Assembly: GCF_012641275.1 (NCBI RefSeq)
Contig: NZ_JABAIA010000002.1
Coordinates: 496,001-560,000, forward strand
Direction: 5' to 3'
Length of the DNA: 64,000 bases
DNA from: Chitinophaga varians
Lineage (GTDB): Bacteria; Bacteroidota; Bacteroidia; Chitinophagales; Chitinophagaceae
Shown: positions 1-8,761 of the stretch, in pieces
How the letters are laid out: each line of letters starts with the position of its first letter
Position numbering within the stretch: the stretch's first letter is position 1
Program-made: the position numbers and the translations under genes
The notes under the pieces: generated by a model
Databases searched by the model: none
What the model was told of the DNA's origin: nothing
Seen by the model: the letters and a program-made list of their open reading frames with translations, nothing else

Positions 1-2
1 CC

Positions 3-2072
3 TATACGCTGCGCTCCAACGTCAATATCCGCGTCACCAAGTCCACCAGCGCCATGGTACGCCTCCATGGCACCTTCGATGAATATAAAGGCCCGATAGA
101 CGGCGGCGAAAAACTCTATCAGAAAATGCTCTGGTCCAACCAGGTGCTATTCCCGGCTTATTACCCCGCAGACGATGCCCACCAGTTTGTTTCCCACCCG
201 CTCTTCGGCAACTTCAACAACGGCGAATACCTGAACCCTTACGCCGACATGGTGAAAGGATATAAACAATACTCCCGTTCCCTCATGCTGGCACAGTTTG
301 AAGTAAAACAAGACCTGTCCTCTTTCATCACCAAAGGCCTGTCTGTCCGCGCTATGATGAACACCAACCGGCAGGCTTACTTCGACGTGTCGCGCCAGTA
401 TACCCCTTTCTGGTATGCGGCCAACAACTACGATAAGCTCAACAACACCTACGTATTGCGGGATATCAACCCGGACCAGGGCACGGATTACCTGAACTAT
501 GTGCCCGGTAAAAGGACCGTGGCTTCTACCTTCTATCTGGAGTCCGCAGTGGATTATAACCGTACTTTCGATAAACACGGACTGGCAGGCATGCTCATCT
601 TCATTGCACGCAATAACCTCCAGACGATCGATGATATTTCCAATCCTTCTGTGAACCTGTTACAGAAATCGCTGCCTTCCCGCAACCTGGGCTTGTCCGG
701 CCGTGCCACCTATTCCTACGATAATCGTTTCTTCGGTGAATTCAATTTCGGTTACAACGGTTCCGAACGTTTCTATAAAACAGAACGCTACGGTTTCTTC
801 CCCTCCGCAGGCGCGGCCTGGTTCGTTTCCAACGAAAAATTCTTTAAACCGCTGGAGAGGGTGGTCAATAAGCTGAAGATCAGGGCCAACTATGGCCTCG
901 TAGGCAACGACGCCATTGGTAACGAAGATGACCGCTTCTTCTACCTCTCCAATGTGAACATGAACGACAGCAAGAAAGGCGCTACTTTCGGCGTGAATGG
1001 CGGCTACAACCGTTCCGGTATCTCCATTGGCCGTTACGATAACCAGGCCATCACCTGGGAAACCGCCAGGAATTCCACTTTCGGACTGGAGATAAGCCTC
1101 TTTAATAAGCTGGACATCATCGCGGAATATTTTACCGAACAACGTTACAATATCCTGATGGACCGCGCTTCCACGCCCAAGACCATGGGGCTGCAGGCTA
1201 CGCCTAAAGCCAATGTGGGCAAAGCACAGTCCAATGCTTTTGACTTTACGGCAGATTTTAATACCAACATCGGCAAAGAGTTTTTCCTGACCATGCGCGG
1301 CAACTTCACCTTCGCGCGCAATAAATTCCAGGCCTACGAAGAGCCACGCTACGATGAATGGTACCGTTACCACGTCGGCTACCCGATCTCTCAACGCTGG
1401 GGATATATCGCGGAGCGTCTCTTTATCGATGATGAGGAAGTAAGAAGCTCTCCCCAGCAGGCTTTTGGCAACTTCAAAACCATGGGAGGCGATATCAAAT
1501 TCCGTGACGTAAACGGCGACGGCCAGATCACGCCCAGCGATATGGTGCCTATCGGTTATCCTACCACACCGGAAATTATCTATGGCTTCGGCTTCAGCGC
1601 CAAATACAAAGGCGTGGATTTCTCCGCTTTCTTCCAGGGTTCCGCCCGTTCTTCCTTCTGGATCGATGTAAATGCCACCTCACCTTTTATCGATGTGGAC
1701 GACAACGGTGCCGTGACCTCCGAAACACAGCTGCTGAAGGCCTATGCAGACAGCCACTGGTCAGAAGAGAACCGTAACCTGTACGCGCTCTGGCCCCGCC
1801 TCAGCCCTGTGCTCAATACCAACAGTACCCAGAGCAGCACCTGGTTCATGCGTAACGGCGCCTTCCTGCGCCTCAAACAGGTGGAGCTGGGCTACACCGT
1901 GCCGCAGCGTCTTATCCAGCGTATTCACATGTCTAATCTGCGTATATACGCCAATGCTACCAACCTGGTCACCTTCTCCAAATTCAAACTGTGGGATATC
2001 GAAATGGGTGGTAAAGGCCTCGGTTACCCGATTCAGCGGGTAGTCAATTTCGGGTTGATGGTCGGCTTCTGA
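3..2072 (+). CDS. SusC/RagA-type TonB-dependent outer-membrane receptor (3' part)
   Basis: The reading frame is open from the first bases of the window, so the gene begins upstream and about 690 C-terminal residues are visible. The segment is rich in aromatic, alternating beta-strand sequence typical of a 22-stranded TonB-dependent barrel. It ends in a terminal strand (VVNFGLMVGF), as SusC-type porins do. The plug, carboxypeptidase-like and TonB-box parts are not in the window. SusC proteins import glycan fragments across the outer membrane with energy from TonB and act as a complex with the SusD lipoprotein encoded 20 bases downstream. The substrate cannot be read from the sequence. The nearby GH105-like enzyme suggests a uronate-containing glycan (inference). 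An internal ATG at 54 is not the true start. Confidence 0.93.
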   Translation, partial: YTLRSNVNIRVTKSTSAMVRLHGTFDEYKGPIDGGEKLYQKMLWSNQVLFPAYYPADDAHQFVSHPLFGNFNNGEYLNPYADMVKGYKQYSRSLMLAQFEVKQDLSSFITKGLSVRAMMNTNRQAYFDVSRQYTPFWYAANNYDKLNNTYVLRDINPDQGTDYLNYVPGKRTVASTFYLESAVDYNRTFDKHGLAGMLIFIARNNLQTIDDISNPSVNLLQKSLPSRNLGLSGRATYSYDNRFFGEFNFGYNGSERFYKTERYGFFPSAGAAWFVSNEKFFKPLERVVNKLKIRANYGLVGNDAIGNEDDRFFYLSNVNMNDSKKGATFGVNGGYNRSGISIGRYDNQAITWETARNSTFGLEISLFNKLDIIAEYFTEQRYNILMDRASTPKTMGLQATPKANVGKAQSNAFDFTADFNTNIGKEFFLTMRGNFTFARNKFQAYEEPRYDEWYRYHVGYPISQRWGYIAERLFIDDEEVRSSPQQAFGNFKTMGGDIKFRDVNGDGQITPSDMVPIGYPTTPEIIYGFGFSAKYKGVDFSAFFQGSARSSFWIDVNATSPFIDVDDNGAVTSETQLLKAYADSHWSEENRNLYALWPRLSPVLNTNSTQSSTWFMRNGAFLRLKQVELGYTVPQRLIQRIHMSNLRIYANATNLVTFSKFKLWDIEMGGKGLGYPIQRVVNFGLMVGF

Positions 2073-2092
2073 TAACTTATAAAAATTCAATC

Positions 2093-4012
2093 ATGAGATA
2101 TAAAATATTGATCGCACTCGTATGGATAGGCGCTTTCTGCTCCTGCAGCAAGTACCTCGATGTGGTGCCGGACAACGTGCCTACGATCGACAACGCTTTT
2201 ACCCTGCGCTCTTCCGCAGAAAAGTACCTGTTCACCTGCTTTTCCTATATGCCTAAGAACGGGCATTTTAATGATAACGTGGCCTTCAACGGCGCCGATG
2301 AAGTATGGTACGATGATCCCATCCGTGATGTGGACCCCACCAATTTCAATATCGCCAAAGGCCTGCAAAGCATGACCAGCCCGCTGGCCAACTACTGGAG
2401 CGGCACCTCACGCGGCACCTCCCTGTTCATCGGCATCCGCGACTGTAACACGTTCCTGGCCAATATTGACAAAGTAAGGGAGCTGCGTCAGTACGAGCGT
2501 GAAAGATGGATCGCAGAAGTGAAATTCCTGAAAGCATACTATCATTTCTTCCTCCTCCGCTGCTATGGCCCTATTCCGCTGATCAAAGAAAATCTGCCTG
2601 TTTCCGCCGGTTCGGAAGAAGTACAGGTGTACCGTCAACCGGTAGACACCTGTATCAACTACATCGTGCAGCTGTTGGATGAAGCGGCCGGCAACGAGTT
2701 CCTGCCCGCCAAACTGGAAGGCACGGAGAACACTGAACTGGGAAGGATCACCAAATGCATCGTGCTGGCGCTGAAAGCCAAGGTGCTGGTGACCGCCGCC
2801 AGTCCGTTTTTCAACGGTAACCCCGATTACAGCCGCATGGTAGACAACCGCGGCGTACAGCTGTTCTCTGCCGGTTATAACGCAGAAAAATGGAACCGCG
2901 CCGCACAAGCCTGCAAGGAAGCGATTGAGCTTTGTCACGCTAACGGGTATACGCTGTACCACTTCCCGGGCAACTTCGGCTACAAGATTAACGACACCTT
3001 GCAGACCCAGCTGGATATTCGTGCAGCCATGACCGATAAACAGAACAACACGGAAGTGATCTGGCCCAACACCAACAGCACCGCAGGAGACATTCAACGC
3101 TGGTCTATGCCGCTGATCGCCAACGGCGCCAGCACCTCCGGGCCTAAAGGCATCATTGCGCCCACGCTGAAGATGATCGAGATGTTCTATTCCAAAAACG
3201 GCGTGCCTATTACCGAAGACAAAACCTGGGACTACAGCAAACGTTATACGTTGCGAACAGCAGCCGCTCCGGATAAATACTATATCAAAACAGGAGAGCA
3301 GACAGTAGAGCTGCATTATGACCGTGAGCCACGGTTCTACGCCGACGTGGCTTTTGACCGGGCAGTGTGGTTTGGCAACTGGATATTAAACTACAACAAA
3401 GACAGCGCCCTGTATTTCGTGAAAGGCCGCGCCACGGAAATAGCTTCCAGGAGAGGTATCAGCAACTATTCCGTGACCGGCTACTGGGTGAAGAAAACCG
3501 TGAACATAGAAAGCAGCGCCGCCACCGATGGCAACATAGCCAGCGGACTGGTCGCCTATCCATGGCCTGAAATGCGGCTGGCAGACCTGTACCTGCTGTA
3601 CTCCGAAGCATTGAATGAAGTGAATGGCCCCGGAGGCGGCACCACCCAGTGGATCAACCAGGTAAGGGCGCGGGCAGGCCTTAAATCAGTGGAAGAAGCA
3701 TGGACCAACTTCTCCAAGAACCCTACGAAATACACCACCAAAGAAGGCATGCGGGAGATCATCCAGCAGGAGAGAGGCATCGAATTGTGTTTTGAAGGGC
3801 AGCGGTTTTGGGACCTGAGAAGATGGAGGACCGCCCACATCGCGCTCAATAACCCGATCAAAGGATGGGACATCACTCAGAACGCAGCGCCTTCCTACTA
3901 TAAGGAAGTGCTGTTGTTCAACCAGCGCTTCGGCATGCGTGACTACCTCTGGCCGATAGAAAACGGGGAGATGATCATCAACAAAAACCTGGTGCAAAAC
4001 CCGGGCTGGTAA
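2093..4012 (+). CDS. SusD/RagB-family glycan-binding lipoprotein
   Basis: The product has 639 residues. The N-terminus is a lipoprotein signal peptide with lipobox Cys at residue 18 (FCSC), so the mature protein should be lipid-anchored on the cell surface. The N-terminal helical TPR-like region (YLFTCFSYMP, then RWIAEVKFLKAYYHFFLLRCYGPIP) and the C-terminal signature (ERGIELCFEGQRFWDLRRW) are hallmarks of the SusD family, which captures oligosaccharides and forms the lid of the SusC channel. It lies 20 bases after the SusC gene and 29 before the next lipoprotein, so it is cotranscribed. The length is at the long end for the family. Substrate unknown. Confidence 0.95.
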   Translation: MRYKILIALVWIGAFCSCSKYLDVVPDNVPTIDNAFTLRSSAEKYLFTCFSYMPKNGHFNDNVAFNGADEVWYDDPIRDVDPTNFNIAKGLQSMTSPLANYWSGTSRGTSLFIGIRDCNTFLANIDKVRELRQYERERWIAEVKFLKAYYHFFLLRCYGPIPLIKENLPVSAGSEEVQVYRQPVDTCINYIVQLLDEAAGNEFLPAKLEGTENTELGRITKCIVLALKAKVLVTAASPFFNGNPDYSRMVDNRGVQLFSAGYNAEKWNRAAQACKEAIELCHANGYTLYHFPGNFGYKINDTLQTQLDIRAAMTDKQNNTEVIWPNTNSTAGDIQRWSMPLIANGASTSGPKGIIAPTLKMIEMFYSKNGVPITEDKTWDYSKRYTLRTAAAPDKYYIKTGEQTVELHYDREPRFYADVAFDRAVWFGNWILNYNKDSALYFVKGRATEIASRRGISNYSVTGYWVKKTVNIESSAATDGNIASGLVAYPWPEMRLADLYLLYSEALNEVNGPGGGTTQWINQVRARAGLKSVEEAWTNFSKNPTKYTTKEGMREIIQQERGIELCFEGQRFWDLRRWRTAHIALNNPIKGWDITQNAAPSYYKEVLLFNQRFGMRDYLWPIENGEMIINKNLVQNPGW

Positions 4013-4041
4013 TCTTTTTCATGATGCTAAAACTTACTGAA

Positions 4042-5262
4042 ATGAAATATTTTCATATCCTCTTATTTCTGCTGGCCGTATGTAGCGCCTGCAAACAAGA
4101 TCACCTGGGACCTATCTCCGATGATAAAGCACAGCCCAATCCGGTCATGAACCCCAGCGCCGTAGGTATGGCGGGTGCAGCGGAGATATCCTATTCCCTT
4201 CCCGACGACCAGAACCTGTCTTATGTACGGGCAGAATTTGAAATCAACGGCGTAAAAAAAGAAGCGAAGTCTTCCTATTTCAAAAGATCAGTACGGGTGG
4301 AAGGCTTTGGCGACACCGCTGAACATACTGTTACCCTGTACACGGTCAGCCGTGCGGAAGTAGCTTCCACCCCGGTGCAGATAAAGGTGAAACCTTTGCC
4401 GCCGGCCATCTGGAAAGTATACAAATCATTGGATGTGGCAGAAGCCTTCGGTGGCCTGCAGGTGAAGTTCAGCAATGAGGACAAGGGAAAGATCGTCATC
4501 GTTACCCTGCTGTATGACCCTGCCGCCAAAGAATGGCGCAACGTGAACAACTTCTACTACGGACTGGATTCCGGGAAATTCACGGTACGCGGGCTGCAGC
4601 CGGTGAAACAACAGTTCGGTATCTATATCAAGGACCGCTGGGACAACAAAAGCGATACCCTCCGGTTCGAACTGACACCCATATACGAAGAAGAGCTGGA
4701 CAAATCGAAGTTCGCCAGCGCCATGAAGAAAAAGTACCCGATACCACAGGTAGCGCCGTTGCCCAAGACACCTGGCGTACAGATCGTGGAGCCGGGCAAC
4801 CTGTCGTCCTGGCCTATTGAAAACATGTGGAACGGTATCATCGGCAACGAAGGGTACCACACCACGGAGAACAAGGATGTGCCTATCTGGGTGCCGATTG
4901 ACCTTGGCGTGAAAGCGGTGATCAGCCGTTATAAGATCTGGCAGCGGCAGGCCGGTTATATCTACAACCACGGTAACCCGCATGAATGGGAGCTTTGGGG
5001 CACCAATACCCCCACAGACGTGAACAGCTGGGTGAAACTGGACCACCAGATTATGGAGAAGCCTTCCGGGCTGCCGCTGGGACAGAACTCCAACGAAGAT
5101 ATTGACGCCGCTGCGGCAGGGCAGGAGTATGAGCTGCCGATCGGTTCGCCGGCGGTACGTTACATCGCCTGGAAACACATCGACAGCTGGGCTGCCGTGG
5201 ACGGTATCATAGGGCATCTTCATATCAGTGAGATATCCATCTGGGGACAAATCAAAAAATAA
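4042..5262 (+). CDS. PUL surface lipoprotein, DUF5000-like (discoidin-type C-terminal domain)
   Basis: This is a secreted lipoprotein of about 406 residues with Cys at residue 17 (CSAC) counted from the ATG at 4042. An in-frame ATG at 4021 is possible. I prefer 4042 because it gives a short signal peptide and has an A-rich upstream stretch. An Ig/Fn3-like segment follows (EISYSLPDDQNLSYVRAEFE), then a second beta domain. From about residue 250 there is a galactose-binding-like (F5/8 C-type) domain with IDLGVKAVISRYKIWQR and HEWELWGTNTP. This order matches the DUF4959/DUF5126/DUF5000 proteins encoded after susD in many Bacteroidota loci, thought to be accessory surface glycan-binding proteins (family knowledge). 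The ligand is not known. Confidence 0.8.
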   Translation: MKYFHILLFLLAVCSACKQDHLGPISDDKAQPNPVMNPSAVGMAGAAEISYSLPDDQNLSYVRAEFEINGVKKEAKSSYFKRSVRVEGFGDTAEHTVTLYTVSRAEVASTPVQIKVKPLPPAIWKVYKSLDVAEAFGGLQVKFSNEDKGKIVIVTLLYDPAAKEWRNVNNFYYGLDSGKFTVRGLQPVKQQFGIYIKDRWDNKSDTLRFELTPIYEEELDKSKFASAMKKKYPIPQVAPLPKTPGVQIVEPGNLSSWPIENMWNGIIGNEGYHTTENKDVPIWVPIDLGVKAVISRYKIWQRQAGYIYNHGNPHEWELWGTNTPTDVNSWVKLDHQIMEKPSGLPLGQNSNEDIDAAAAGQEYELPIGSPAVRYIAWKHIDSWAAVDGIIGHLHISEISIWGQIKK

Positions 5263-5276
5263 TTAAAACAGTTATC

Positions 5277-5999
5277 ATGAAACATAACAAAGGCAGATGG
5301 CTGTTAGGGGCTATGTTGGTGCTGCTGGCAGCCTGCAGCAAAATGGACGACACCTACAAAAATTTTCTGAACGGAGGAGAGATCATTTATACCGGTAAAG
5401 TGGATTCCCTGAAAGTATTTCCGGGCAAGAACAGGGTGTTGTTGTCCTGGTACCTGATATCAGACCCGAAGATCACCAAATGCCGTGTATACTGGAACCA
5501 GCGTAGTGATTCGACTGAAGTGCCCGTAAAACGTACAGGCGGCACCGATACCATCCGGCTGCTGCTGGACAAGCTGCCGGAGAATATCTATACCTTCCAG
5601 GTGTATACCTATGACAATGCCGGCCATTCTTCCGTAAAAGAAGAGGTGATCGGCAACGCTTACGGTGACGCCTATCTGGCCACGCTGTCCAACCGGCCGG
5701 TGCGCATCGCCAAATACGACGCCACCAAAAAGGAAACGACCATCTGGTGGTTTGGCGTAAATAACCAGGTGCAGAGCGTGGAAGTGTTATATACCAATAC
5801 CGCCGGCGTGGAAACCAAAATTGTGCAGGTGGCCGACAGCCTGCCGGCCGGTCCCCGCGATCCGCTGGAATTCCGGGCATCGCTGAAACTGCCCGGCTAC
5901 CAGGCAGGCACATCCTTCAAATTCAGAACGGCCTATAAGCCGGTGAAAATAGCGATCGATACGTTTTATACTGCTTATGAAACGCAGGCGGTGCAATGA
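5277..5999 (+). CDS. DUF4998-like PUL lipoprotein
   Basis: The product has 240 residues with lipobox Cys at residue 20 (LAAC). The segment EIIYTGKVDSLKVFPGKNRV followed by LSWYLISDPKITKCRVYWN is characteristic of DUF4998 proteins, which are Ig/Fn3-like surface lipoproteins next to SusCD pairs. A second beta-sandwich repeat follows from about residue 130 (RPVRIAKYDATKKETTIWW). It is the last gene of the locus before a 285-base gap, 14 bases after the DUF5000-like gene. The likely role is as an accessory binding protein in the outer-membrane complex. No catalytic motif was seen. Confidence 0.75.
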   Translation: MKHNKGRWLLGAMLVLLAACSKMDDTYKNFLNGGEIIYTGKVDSLKVFPGKNRVLLSWYLISDPKITKCRVYWNQRSDSTEVPVKRTGGTDTIRLLLDKLPENIYTFQVYTYDNAGHSSVKEEVIGNAYGDAYLATLSNRPVRIAKYDATKKETTIWWFGVNNQVQSVEVLYTNTAGVETKIVQVADSLPAGPRDPLEFRASLKLPGYQAGTSFKFRTAYKPVKIAIDTFYTAYETQAVQ

Positions 6000-6006
6000 C
6001 GCTTGT

Positions 6007-6154
6007 CCCAGGGCTAAAGCCCTGGGCTGCGATTAGCTTAGTCGTTTAAATGGAGGGCTCCTTCCGTTTTGAAGGAACACTGGAAACTTGAAGAGCCGAA
6101 ACAATTCCCTATAAACGATAGCCGCTAATCGTGGCCCAGGGCTTTAGCCCTGGG
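6007..6154. repeat. REP-like large inverted repeat (palindrome pair)
   Basis: The 20-mer CCCAGGGCTAAAGCCCTGGG at 6007-6026 is itself nearly palindromic. Its exact reverse complement stands at 6135-6154. The symmetry continues inward: CGATTAGC then TCGTTTA on the left matches TAAACGA then GCTAATCG on the right, giving imperfect arms of about 40 bases around a ~60-base centre. The centre holds a smaller hairpin (CCTTC/GAAGG). This layout resembles REP/REPIN or small MITE elements. The rest of 6000-6284 shows no gene. The element separates the lipoprotein gene from the GH105-like gene and could also stabilise or end the upstream transcript (inference). Confidence 0.7.
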
Positions 6155-6284
6155 ATTTAAAACAACAATAGCATTTTTCATCCCGATGATGTATTTTGGA
6201 AAACCATGCTGACGGAAACCACGGGCGTCATTCGTCGTATAGATTTTCCCGTTAGAAACCACTGAAAAGAAAAACAATCCACAT

Positions 6285-7424
6285 ATGAAAACAATGATGG
6301 CAGGCCTGTTGACACTGCTGGTGATCAACACAGAAATGGCCACAGCACAAAAGAAATCTGCAGATGCGAACCTGACGCATTTCCCGAAAGGCAGCACACC
6401 AAAGGAGATTGGCAAGCGAGTGGCCGAACGTTTTGTAGCTACGCCGCATCCTAATTTCGGAAGGGCTACGTCTCCGAAACAAATCACCTATCCTGAAGTT
6501 TGCGCGTGGTATGGTGCGCTAACGTTTGCACGGGCAAGCGATGATAAGGCACTGACCGGCAGTCTGGTGCAGCGTTTTGAACCTTTTTTCACCACGGAGG
6601 CTGCGCTGGTGCCTAAGGCGGACCATGTGGACCATACCGTTTTTGGCTCAGTGCCGCTGGAGCTGTATATACAAACAAAAGACAAACGTTACCTCGATAT
6701 GGGCAAAGCCATTGCGGACAAACAGTGGGGCACACCGGAAGGTCCGCATGTAAAGCCCGAATCACAGGGGTATAAAGACCGTGGCCTTACCTGGCAAACG
6801 CGTATGTGGATTGACGATATGTTCATGATCACCGCTGTGCAGTCGCAGGCTTACCGCGCCACCGGCGATAAGGAATATATCAACCGTGCTGCGCGCGAGA
6901 TGGTGGTTTATCTGGATTCCTTGCAGCAGCCCAATGGCCTCTTTTACCATGCGCCGGACGTGCCGTACTTCTGGGGCCGCGGTGACGGCTGGATGGCTGC
7001 CGGCATGAGTGAACTGCTGCGTTCCCTGCCTAAAGACAATCCTGACCGCGAGCGTATCATGAAAGGATATAAAACCATGATGGCCTCCCTGCTGAAATAC
7101 CAGGCGCCGGACGGTATGTGGCGCCAGTTGATCGATGACCCGGAAGCATGGCCGGAAACGTCTGCCACAGGTATGTTTACCTTTGCCATGATCACCGGTG
7201 TGAAAAACGGTTGGCTGGATGCGGCCACCTATGGCGCTGCAGCGCGCAAGGCATGGCTGGCGCTGGTGAAGTACATCGATGACAACGCCGATGTGCGGGA
7301 GGTGTGTGAAGGCACCAATAAAAAGAATGACCGCCAATATTATCTCGATCGCGGCCGTATTACTGGTGACATGCATGGTCAGGCGCCCGTGTTATGGTGT
7401 GCCACGGCGCTTTTAAGAAAATAA
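6285..7424 (+). CDS. GH88/GH105-family unsaturated rhamnogalacturonyl/glucuronyl hydrolase
   Basis: The product has 379 residues with a signal peptide ending near residue 22 (ATAQ), so it is probably periplasmic. It has the alpha/alpha-barrel motifs of YteR/YesR-type enzymes: MWIDDMFM (residues 174-181, containing candidate catalytic Asp), PYFWGRGDGWMAAGMSE (227-243), MWRQLIDDPEAWPETSATGMF (278-298) and GDMHGQAPVLWCATALL (361-377). These enzymes hydrate and remove the unsaturated uronic acid that lyases leave at the non-reducing end of pectin or similar oligosaccharides. The gene follows the SusCD locus after a REP-like repeat. The choice between GH105 and GH88 and the exact substrate are inferred only. 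Confidence 0.88.
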   Translation: MKTMMAGLLTLLVINTEMATAQKKSADANLTHFPKGSTPKEIGKRVAERFVATPHPNFGRATSPKQITYPEVCAWYGALTFARASDDKALTGSLVQRFEPFFTTEAALVPKADHVDHTVFGSVPLELYIQTKDKRYLDMGKAIADKQWGTPEGPHVKPESQGYKDRGLTWQTRMWIDDMFMITAVQSQAYRATGDKEYINRAAREMVVYLDSLQQPNGLFYHAPDVPYFWGRGDGWMAAGMSELLRSLPKDNPDRERIMKGYKTMMASLLKYQAPDGMWRQLIDDPEAWPETSATGMFTFAMITGVKNGWLDAATYGAAARKAWLALVKYIDDNADVREVCEGTNKKNDRQYYLDRGRITGDMHGQAPVLWCATALLRK

Positions 7425-7439
7425 AAATGTAAGGATTTG

Positions 7440-7524
7440 TTGATTACGGATTTTGGAATTTAGATAGTCATTCAATTATCTGATATTGTTGAAACGATTA
7501 AATAAACGCCAAAATCCGTATCAA
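7440..7524. repeat. Inverted repeat between convergent genes
   Basis: TTGATTACGGATTTTGG at 7440-7456 is mirrored by CCAAAATCCGTATCAA at 7509-7524 (one extra base in the left arm), around a 52-base AT-rich centre. The right arm overlaps the stop codon of the - strand acidic-protein gene. The site lies between two converging genes, so it may act as a bidirectional terminator. The long centre is atypical for that, and a small mobile repeat is an alternative. Confidence 0.6.
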
Positions 7525-7814
7525 TAAATTCGTAGATGACTTACTTCATCCGTGATCTCGTTCTCCTCTTCCTGTTCCCTGTCTTTTTCCGCCTCCTCTG
7601 CTGCAGCGTCCCTTCTATCTTCTTCCTCCATTAATTCGTCGATTTCGAGATCATCCTCTTCCTCATTCAGGATATCTTCGGAAGTGTCTTCGCTGCGTGA
7701 TTGCTCGTCCTGGTTACCTCGTTGAGGTACCGGTTCCTGCTGATGATTGATGACATCATCCGGTTGGATGTCATCTTCACGCAGGGGTCCTATGGGTGTT
7801 TTCTGCGTAGTCAT
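7521..7814 (-). CDS. Small, highly acidic, disordered protein of unknown function
   Basis: The product has 97 residues and I do not recognise it. It is dominated by Glu and Asp, especially from residue 45 on (EEEDDLEIDELMEEEDRRD then EKDREQEEENE), with Gln/Pro-rich sequence before it. No signal peptide, membrane segment or folded domain is visible, so it should be a cytoplasmic, largely disordered polypeptide. Support for its being real comes from a TACCTTTG -7 element on the - strand at 7848-7841, a suitable distance before the ATG, and from the absence of any competing gene. It is convergent with the GH105-like gene and divergent from the sigma factor gene. Confidence 0.6.
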   Translation of the reverse strand: MTTQKTPIGPLREDDIQPDDVINHQQEPVPQRGNQDEQSRSEDTSEDILNEEEDDLEIDELMEEEDRRDAAAEEAEKDREQEEENEITDEVSHLRIY

Positions 7815-7840
7815 ATCGGATAGTTTGCATGGTTACACCC

Positions 7841-7848
7841 CAAAGGTA
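7841..7848 (-). promoter_or_regulatory. Putative -7 element of the acidic-protein gene
   Basis: On the - strand this reads TACCTTTG, an exact match to the Bacteroidota -7 consensus TAnnTTTG, about 27 bases before the ATG at 7814. No convincing TTG/TTTG -33 element was found at the usual distance, so support is partial. The remainder of 7849-8056 is very AT-rich and holds no gene. Confidence 0.45.
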
Positions 7849-8056
7849 CGCCGTATTTTCGCAATGGTTTTTTGCTATTAATTCTAACTACGTATATAAC
7901 AATTTATAATTATAACTAATACGAATTTAATTATTAAATAATAATATTTGTTACTAATTTATACGGTCGAATGAATGGCCATTGTATGGGAAACCTGGCT
8001 TTTTCTTTAGCCATATAAATTGTATTCCACGGTATGATTTATATAAAAGAAAAGAT

Positions 8057-8656
8057 ATGAACACAACAGATGCTGAATTGGTTTTACGGCTCCGCGACAG
8101 TGACGTGAGCGCTTTTGACAGCCTATATGGGAATTATCACCAGGCCGTATACCGCAATATTCTCAAATTTGTGAAAGATGTTGCCGTTGCTGAAGACATC
8201 TTACAGGAAGTGTTTGCCAGATTGTGGGAAAAACGCCGCGAAATACAGGCAGAGCAGTCCGTCGGCGGCTGGTTGTTTGTTATCAGCTTCAACCTGTCTG
8301 TCAGCTGGGTGCGCCGCAAACTGAAAGAGCAGGCGCTGCATAAAAATCTGCTCGATCTCGAGCCGGAAGACCACCTGATGATCGACCGGAAAAATATGGA
8401 CGAAGAACAGTACAGCCTGCTTGAGCAAGCTATTGCGCAACTATCTCCCAAAAAGAGGACCATTGTGACCCGTTGTAAACTGGAAGGTAAAACCTATGAT
8501 GAAGTAGCCAGCGAACTCAATATTTCCCGTAATACCGTTAAAGAACATCTTTCTGCCGCGATGGTCAAACTAAATGACTATATGCTCCGTAATGGCGATC
8601 ATAAATACATCGTCCTGTTTCTTTTTTTCTTTACCTGTCACAACGCTTCCAATTAA
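8057..8656 (+). CDS. FecI-like ECF RNA polymerase sigma-70 factor
   Basis: The product has 199 residues from the ATG at 8057, preceded by A-rich sequence. A longer in-frame start at 7982 would add 25 residues unlike the family. Region 2 is seen at AFDSLYGNYHQAVYRNILKF and AEDILQEVFARLWEKR. Region 4, with its helix-turn-helix, is at LSPKKRTIVTRCKLEGKTYDEVA and LNISRNTVKEHL. The C-terminus is a short hydrophobic stretch (YIVLFLFFFTC). Sigma factors of this group are held by the FecR-like protein encoded next and released when the partner TonB receptor binds substrate (family knowledge). They then transcribe the downstream SusCD operon. The FecR gene begins 105 bases later and the STN-containing SusC gene follows, the expected order for trans-envelope signalling. 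Confidence 0.92.
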   Translation: MNTTDAELVLRLRDSDVSAFDSLYGNYHQAVYRNILKFVKDVAVAEDILQEVFARLWEKRREIQAEQSVGGWLFVISFNLSVSWVRRKLKEQALHKNLLDLEPEDHLMIDRKNMDEEQYSLLEQAIAQLSPKKRTIVTRCKLEGKTYDEVASELNISRNTVKEHLSAAMVKLNDYMLRNGDHKYIVLFLFFFTCHNASN

Positions 8657-8761
8657 GTTTCTGATAAGAAATGAATTAGGATAAAATAAATATGTTTTTT
8701 CTTTGGGATTCACCCACCCACTTTTTATCAACCTGCGTATTTAAATTAAACCGTCACGATA

